Source: Persicaria tinctoria
Lineage: Eukaryota; Streptophyta; Magnoliopsida; Caryophyllales; Polygonaceae
Length of the DNA: 64,000 nt
Assembly (NCBI GenBank): GCA_037127255.1
Contig: JBANSL010000004.1
Coordinates: 19,475,967 to 19,539,966 of the forward strand
Reading direction: 5' to 3'
This document shows positions 57,479 to 64,000 of the stretch, piece by piece. The notes under the pieces were generated by a model. The model saw only the letters and a program-made list of their open reading frames with translations, had not been told where the DNA came from and searched no databases. Within the stretch, counting starts at the first letter, position 1, and each line of letters opens with the position of its first letter. Position numbers and translations under genes: made by a program.

Positions 57479-57541
57479 AAGCTATCATTCGCGCCTTAGG
57501 TAGTTGAATCTCACGTCTACTTTGAGTTACTTTTCAGGTGT

Positions 57542-60424
57542 ATGCGTCGTTCTGGTCTACCACCTGAGTTTGACAGCTTAGACGAACCAGAGCGTTTCCT
57601 ACACATCCACTCTAAACTCAAAAGGATCATGGCGGAAGCTGAAATACAAGAACAGCTGATTGCAAGGCTTACAAGGGAGCTAGCTGCAAAAGATACTACT
57701 ATCGCCAATGAAAGGGCAGCGAGGGAACAAGAAGCTGAGCGCGCAAGGCAAGCAGAAGCTGAGCTTGCCCAATATCCAACTACTGCTGAGGATTATATGC
57801 ATCCAACTCTCGTCGTGCCTGAATCGGCGATTCTAATCCCTGATAACTCTTTTGAAATTCGCACTCAGTTTCTTATAGAGCTTAAAAATAATGATTTTTA
57901 TGGCAAATTTAATGAGTGTCCTCTTGAACATATTACCAATTTTTCTGACATGTGCCGTACTCTTGCTGAAGGTACAACGCTGGAATATGTCAAGATGAAA
58001 GCTTTTCGCTGGTCTCTCGCTGGGCCTGCACTGAAATGGCTTGAAGGGCTGAAACCAAGATCACTCACGACATGGGCCCAAGTAGAGCAAGAGTTTCTGA
58101 ATAAATTCTTCCCACTCGCCAAAACAACACTTCTCCGCCAGAAAATCACCGCATTCAAACAGAAGCAAGGGGAATCACTGGCAAAGGCATGGGAACGCTA
58201 CAAAGAACTGCTGCGACCTTGCCCTACTCATGGAAAGCCACCCTACGTCATTCAGGAGATCTTCTTCAACTCTCTTGATCAAGTCACTAAGGACAGAATC
58301 AACCATTATACTCGCTATGAGTATCTAACGAATCAACCATAATTGGTGAGCTGGACAAGCTCACCAATTATGACAACAAATATGGGTTTACTGCAAACTA
58401 TGAGGAGAACTCCTACGCTAGGCCAGCACCATCTATGCCACTCTATGAGCCAGCAAAGGAGATCGACCCAGTTGTGAGAGAGCAATTCTACAGAGACCAG
58501 AATCGCAAGCTCCTCAAGCAAGTCAAATATCTGTCTATCAATCAGCCTTGCATCGAATGCGGATCACAACGACACACCACTACTGAGTGCCCACACACTG
58601 AGCAAGTCAGGATGTCAGAAACACATGAAGAGGCAGCTTACGCTGGGGGTCCAAATCAATACATGGGAGATCAAAGGTTCTATCAACCACAGTGGAACCA
58701 AGGTCCTCCTAGGAATCCCCCACCCTACAGAGCTCCAGGACATCCAGAAAGGGATCAAAAGAAGGATGATATGCAGCTGATCCTTGAGGAGATACGTCGG
58801 AATCAGGGCACCATCAATAACCAGTTCCAGAACATCACTACAAAATTTGGGGAACTGGATATCTGGAGAAGAGGAATAGAGACCCAGATGGGTCAAATCG
58901 CTGCACAGATCCCACGACCGTCCGGACAGCTCCCTGGGCAAAAAGAACCAAATCCTAAAGGGAAGACCGAGTCGCAGCTATCAAACTCAGGAGTTGACAT
59001 CAATTACACGAGCCAGAGTTCGGGAAACAGGAAAGCAAGGTAGAGCAGCAACTCGAGACAGAGCAAAGCCTACTCGATCTCGAGGAGACCGTACTCGACC
59101 TCGACAAGACGCTACTCGACACAGACCAGAAGCTGAGCTCGGACTCCGCTGCGCAGACCAGCAACTCCAGGTCGACCACCCAACTCGATGTCGAGGAGCC
59201 CGTGGTCGAGATCGAGGAGCAGCATTTGGCCGAAGTCGACGACTCTGCAACACCTCCGACAGCTGATCTGGCTCCGAAACAGAAAAAGCCACTGCCTTTC
59301 CCTTCAAAAGCACAGAAAGATCCCACTGCAGGTAGGTTTACCAGATTTGTTAATATGCTGCAACAACTGAATGTTTCTATCCCTTTTACAGAAGCCCTGC
59401 AAGAGATGCCTGGATATGTCAAATTTCTAAAGGAAATCCTGAGCAAGAAGCGATCCATCTCAGAAATCGCAGGCGAATGCAAAGTACTCCACTTCCCTGA
59501 AAAGAGACCTGAACCTGGTAAGTTTCTGTTACTGTGGGTTTTGGACAATATAAATATGAGTCTCTGTGTGATTTAGGAGCACGTGTGAGCATCATGCCTC
59601 TATCAATCTGACGAAAGGTCAAAATAGGATGCATAGAACCTGTGGATGCCAAGCTATACATGTCAAACAATACAGTAGTCATCCCTACAGGTATAGTTGA
59701 GAACGTCCCTGTACAGGTTGGTAAATTCTTTGTTCCAGCAGATTTCCTTATCATTGACTGTGCTGAAGACCCTACTAGCCCTATTATTCTTGGTAGACCA
59801 TTATTAGCTACTGCAGATGCCAGAATTAGTGTTAAGAATCGCTCGCTCACCTTCACCATAGGCGATGAGGTTTTGGATTTCTCTTTTGGCCCTGCAAAAG
59901 AGGAAATTTCCTGGCTGGATGTGAAAAGGATCAGCAACCGCGGGACCAAGCAAACAGCGGAGGGAAGTGCCAGCACTGTCCTCGAGGTCGACAAGAGCTG
60001 CTCGATCTCGACAAGGGCGCTACTCGATCTCGACCAAAACTTGTCGATGTCGACTTCCACTGATGAGCCACTGACTTGCCCAGAGCCTAAGTATGGGGTC
60101 CCTGTACTCGAGGTCGACCAGCTGTACTCGATCTCGACTAGCCCCGAACCCAAAGACTTCTGTTTTGGGTCCAAAAAGGTAAGTTCAGGTATGAATTCTA
60201 CTCCCCCTCAGTCCAAAAAGAAAATTATCAATGATTTAAGGGGAGATAAGACACCGTGGAGAGAGAATCTGCGAAAACTAACAGCTGGAAGGAAGAAGAA
60301 GAAGAAAGAGAAAGGAGATGATGCAAGCAACCACCTGTCAGCTGAGCTTGCATACTACCATCAGGACCTAGATGATCCAGGAGAAGGGCCAAGCATGAGC
60401 GGGCCCCACAATAATGGTCCTTGA
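57542..60424 (+). pseudogene. Broken gag-protease of the second Athila-like element
   Basis: The first frame (57542-58342) holds a coiled coil (about residues 35-75) and the gag domain (about 120-225, MKAFRWSLAGPALKWL, WERYKELLRPCPTHGK). It stops in a 35 bp palindrome. The second (58366-59043) has the zinc knuckle CIECGSQRHTTTEC and a Pro/Gln-rich part. The third (59202-59576) leads to the protease, whose DLGARVSIMPLSI is read near 59570 in another frame and ends in a stop. The last (59642-60424) has FVPADFLIIDC and IILGRPLLATADARI, then a linker made of TCGANNTCGA words in two frames (LEVD and SIST). No pol follows. Confidence 0.88.
58338..58372. repeat. Perfect 35 bp palindrome interrupting gag
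   Basis: Arms of 15 bp (58338-58352, CATAATTGGTGAGCT, and 58358-58372) around GGACA. The gag stop codon lies in the left arm and the downstream gag frame resumes, shifted by one base, in the right arm. Confidence 0.92.
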
Positions 60425-62552
60425 GCGCAAACGGAGAAGTCGGCCTAGCGACTCGAAAATCTAGAGCATGTATATAGAACTTTATGAATTTTGGGACTTT
60501 TTGAACTTTTTTGTTTTTGTTTTTGGTTTTGGTTTTATGTCTTTTAGAATATTTCATGTGGATAGTCTTGTTTCTTGTGCAATCTAACACTTTTAGGTCG
60601 GCAAGCATATAAGGGTCGCAAAAAGTGGAACAAAGAAGTCCCTGAAACCAGTCAAAATCGACGAAGGCCAAGTCAATTACGACAAGGAGGAGAAGCCCAG
60701 AAGTTAATCGATCTCGAGTAGACGTACTCGACATCGACCAAGCCAAGACGCTCCTCGACTTCAGAATCCACTGGTCGCAGAAAAGCTCCTCGAGATCGAG
60801 TAACATGTACTCGAGATCGACCAACCAGTTACTCGACCTGCACTGATTCGCCCTCCTCGATGTGTTATCCTGTGAGTTCCTTCCTTTACTCTTGTTTTTA
60901 TTTGATTTTATACAGTAGGGACACTGTAAATTTTAAGTATGGGGTGGGGGAAGGGCTCATTATCATATGTGTTAGTCTTGCTTTTGGTTTTACATGGTAA
61001 AATTTTAAATTTTTATGTTATGCATTCATGTTTAAATTTTATGCATTTTAGTCTTTTGTCATACTTTAAGTCTTGTTTTTAGTTGCATAAAAGAAAAAAA
61101 TAAAAAAAAATATAGAAAATGTCAAAAAATGAAAAAATATGCTTGTTTAAATTTTTGCATTGTTTTAGTTTTTATACCTTAATTTAGATGTCCTATGATG
61201 ATGAATAATGATTGACTTGATCATGTAAATCCTATGACATGTTTGGAAGGTTTAGCCTAAGTCCTCGAAATGGTTTTTATGTGGATTGTGAACTTGTGAT
61301 GAAATTGAGCACATATGATCCTAAGTTAAAGGTTAAAATCCAACAAAAATTGTCTCAGTGAGAATTTTGGCCTTATAGGGAGAACATTAAAAATCCCTCT
61401 ACCTTCTTGTGTGTATTTACTCTTCCTATGCATCTCTAAATGTTGTGATAGTTATTCAAAGCCAATGCATTTATATGTTTATGTTGATGAAAATTAAATG
61501 ATGGAGGCACCTTTTAAGCCAATTTTATCCTCTCTTTACCTACCCTGCATTATCCCTGCTTGAAGCCAGAACATTAGCCTGAGACTTTTATTGTAAACTC
61601 CACAAAATTTTCCTTAGTCAAATTGAGTCTGACCCCCATTTGGGAATTAAGACTTAGAGTTGGTAGGAATGGTGATTTGTGGAAAGAATGGGCTTATGTT
61701 GCATTTCAAGTAGGGAGGATTGTTGAAATTATTGAGATATGGGTTGGTTTTACATTTTTATCTTGCTATGCATACTATGTAAAAGGATTTTTGGCTCACT
61801 TTATAAATGCACCATTAGTTTATTTTATTTTCGTTTAAAAAAAAAAAATCGAAAAAAGAGAAAAGCAAAAGAAAAAAAAAAGAGGGGGAAGAGAAATATA
61901 GTTTGCAATTATAGATAAAGTGCATGAGCCAAATTTACCTTATTTCTTTCATTATTTGCAAGATACATACTTTGGAGAAGTTGAGAAAGTTTGAAAGGTT
62001 ATATACTTCATTGAGATAAATTGGAGAGTTTGGTTGATGCATATGATTGAGAAGTTATGGTTTGGTTGTGTTGGAGATTTAGGAGTCTTGATTCCCGAAT
62101 TTTATTAAGCACCAGATGACCAAATAATTTCATACCTTATTATTTCTTACCAAGCCCCATTACAACCCCGCCGAATGGAATCTTCTTTGAAGACTTCTAT
62201 TGAGCGAAGTCCTCCTGATAATTCTTGTTGCATTTTCATAATTGGTTGCGAAGTGGATACATATTTAAATTGCAATGTTTATGAGATTGTTATGGAATTG
62301 AGTTTAGAGTTGATCTACATAGCCTAAACATATTGAGAGTTGAGTGTAAACACATTTTTCCTGTGAGGTTGGATTTATACTGCCTATGCCTATGGATCGC
62401 TCATATATGTGTGATGACGTTAAATTCACTTGTCTTACATTGCTACTAAGATGTTGCTATTGACAAAGGCGAAGACTTGAAGGATGTGTTGTGGGTCTTG
62501 GTTATTGTTTGGTTATTGCTTGAGGACAAGCAAGTCTAAGTATGGGGTGATT
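60425..62552 (+). other. 3' non-coding region of the second Athila-like element
   Basis: No gene. TCGANNTCGA words continue at 60700-60810. Two purine tracts, AAGTATGGGGTGGGGGAAGG (60938) and AAGTATGGGGTGATT (62538-62552, beside the LTR), parallel those of the first element, as does GAGGACAAGCAAG (62522). Poly(A) and AG-rich runs lie at 61840-61895. Confidence 0.75.
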
Positions 62553-64000
62553 TGATGTCTCCAAAGTAGCCATGTCTTAATGCATATTTTAGTTCCATAT
62601 TCTTTACATTTTGCATATTTCGGGTTGGGAATATGTCGGATTTATGTAGTATATACTTATTTGTCAGAAATGGAGATCTACATAAGTTTCTGTTTAATAT
62701 TGCAGAATATGGAACCATTTCGTGAGAAAACCAAGAAGCAAGAACCGGAGCACAAAGCTACTCGACATCGACTAGACTTAGTCGATCTCGACAAGCCATG
62801 TTTAGACACCTGCCAGGACCGAGGAGCCTATGTCGAGAAGCTAAAGACGAAGAACCCGACTTCCGAACCTTTGTCGAGATCGAGTTAGGCTACTCGAGAT
62901 CGACAAGACCTCGGAGAAAACCCGGAGTCGAGGAGAGCATGTCGACAAGGGGTCCTCGAGATCGACGAACGCCAGGAGTCATGTCCGAGCTTGTCGAGGA
63001 CCAGCTAGCCGAGACGACGAGCCAAGCCCAGTCGACCAACAATTCTACTCGATCTCGACTAGCCTTACTCGAGATCAAGGAGGACTACAGAAACCGCGTA
63101 ACACGTTTTTGGGAGTTCTACTCGGATTGGGATTCCTTGAGCTCGAAGATTGCCAAGTTCTATCCGATCTATCAACATCTATCATGGAAGGAGAAGATTT
63201 ATCCACTTGAGACACTTTAGATATTATTTCCCTATTTTAGATTTAATTTCATTATAGCTTTTATTTATCTTTAATGTTTTTAGATATAATTTTAGATATA
63301 GATAAAGATTTCTATCCTTGAGTAGCAAGGTTTAGAAGCCTATAAATAAAGCCCATGGGGCTGATTTTTAGTCATTCAATTTCAGAGAGAAGTAAGTAGG
63401 AGAAGTAGAGAGAGAGAGAGAGAGAGAGAGTGAGCGGCCGTTTGGAGTTGTGAAGCGAGAGCGGAATTGGCTTCAAGCGGTTGTAAACTTTGGTTTATTT
63501 TAATGCAATTAGTTTTCTTTCAATCGATGATGTCTGAGGTTGCGATAAAGCGCGAGTAGTCCACCCACTTCTAGGGTTTGGCCGAGCCCGACGATAGCCA
63601 TGCACGCTTGAGGTAAAGATCTGACTTTTATCATGTTTTGAGCATCTACTACTTGTTTATATGTTTATTACCCATCTAATGGAGATCCATGCTAACAACT
63701 TGGATTGTAAACATAAAATCAGTAGAGACAATTAGGGTTTCTTGAATGAGTTGTCTAATTGTTGGAAAAGGCGAAAGCTTGTCCTTTGATGCAATTCACA
63801 TGATTATTTTTTTATCTCTGCCTTATGCATGCTTGGTTATCATTGTTGCAAACCTCAATCTTGGAAGCCTTTTACATTAAGTTTAGTTCGAAATCCCAAA
63901 GCAATTGTTTTTACTTTCTTTCGTTTCATTTTAGTTTCTGTCTCCTCGATATCGAATAGCACTCGTCGATATCGAGTACTGATTCTCGATCTAGCATCGA
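62553..64000 (+). repeat. 3' LTR of the second Athila-like element (incomplete at the window end)
   Basis: Matches 55710 onward. Differs by lacking about 60 bp present near 56098-56155 and by having about 115 bp (about 63418-63530, TGAGCGGCCGTTTGG onward) that the 5' LTR lacks. Confidence 0.9.

Larger units (their letters stand above)
55710..64000 (+). mobile_element. Second Athila-like Ty3/gypsy element, gag-pro only, runs off the window
   Basis: 5' LTR 55710-57458 and the start of the 3' LTR (62553 onward) share TGATGTCTCC and long near-identical stretches. A PBS, a broken gag-pro and a 2.1 kb non-coding tail with polypurine tracts lie between. As in the element at 28428, RT, RNase H and integrase are absent. 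It sits inside a copia RT gene; the left flank is GTAAG. The LTRs differ by two large indels and many substitutions, so it is older than the first Athila-like element. Confidence 0.9.

Overview
The window reads as nuclear DNA of a eudicot plant: AT-rich intergenic sequence, GT-AG introns, TTTAGGG-type telomere-like repeats, and a dense nest of plant mobile elements (Mutator-like, Ty1/copia including a Sirevirus-type element, Athila-like Ty3/gypsy, L1-type LINEs, hAT-like, Stowaway-type and other MITEs). The species cannot be named from the sequence. Only one ordinary host gene is convincing: a three-exon BAHD acyltransferase at 20295-21907. Its frame is intact, but the HXXXD catalytic histidine is replaced by arginine.

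Layout. 1-1233: no gene. About 1234-7310: a Mutator-like element (MULE) with a ULP1-type cysteine protease gene on + and a MuDR-type transposase on -, converging. It is studded with 19 copies of GCTGACA/TGTCAGC and has a 3 x 71 bp tandem array. 7384-7970: an AT-rich dispersed repeat. 8084-14221: a young Sirevirus-type copia element (-), internally deleted, with an extra PBS/leader stub outside its left LTR. 14222-18044: an older, decayed copia element (-). 18045-20000: a second copy of the AT-rich repeat, split by an L1-like insertion with an 11 bp target duplication. 20295-21907: the BAHD gene. 22092-22851: a non-autonomous hAT-like element with an 8 bp target duplication. 24457-25266: an LTR fragment. 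25268-36370: an L1 LINE (-), split by a complete Athila-like element (28428-35425, TSD AAAGA). 36770-37945: another LTR fragment. 38100-39570: unassigned.

39576-43754: a short-LTR copia element (+). Its 3' end plus flank, about 2.41 kb, is present as three tandem copies (42951-50181). 44820-51725: GGTGACA/TGTCACC-rich DNA with short tandem repeats, microsatellites and a telomere-motif palindrome. 52513-53451: two MITEs. 53467-54480: two L1 3' fragments (-). 55147-55709: a copia reverse transcriptase fragment, cut by a second Athila-like element that runs from 55710 past the window end.

The main theme is that several unrelated elements each carry a private short motif repeated far beyond chance: GCTGACAC in the MULE, GCGCCCGCCGC in the first Athila-like element, and TCGANNTCGA in the second and its relatives. 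In both Athila-like elements the motif occurs in the LTRs and also inside the gag-pro linker. There it is read in more than one frame, so it appears to be maintained or amplified as DNA rather than as protein. Both Athila-like elements also lack pol entirely.
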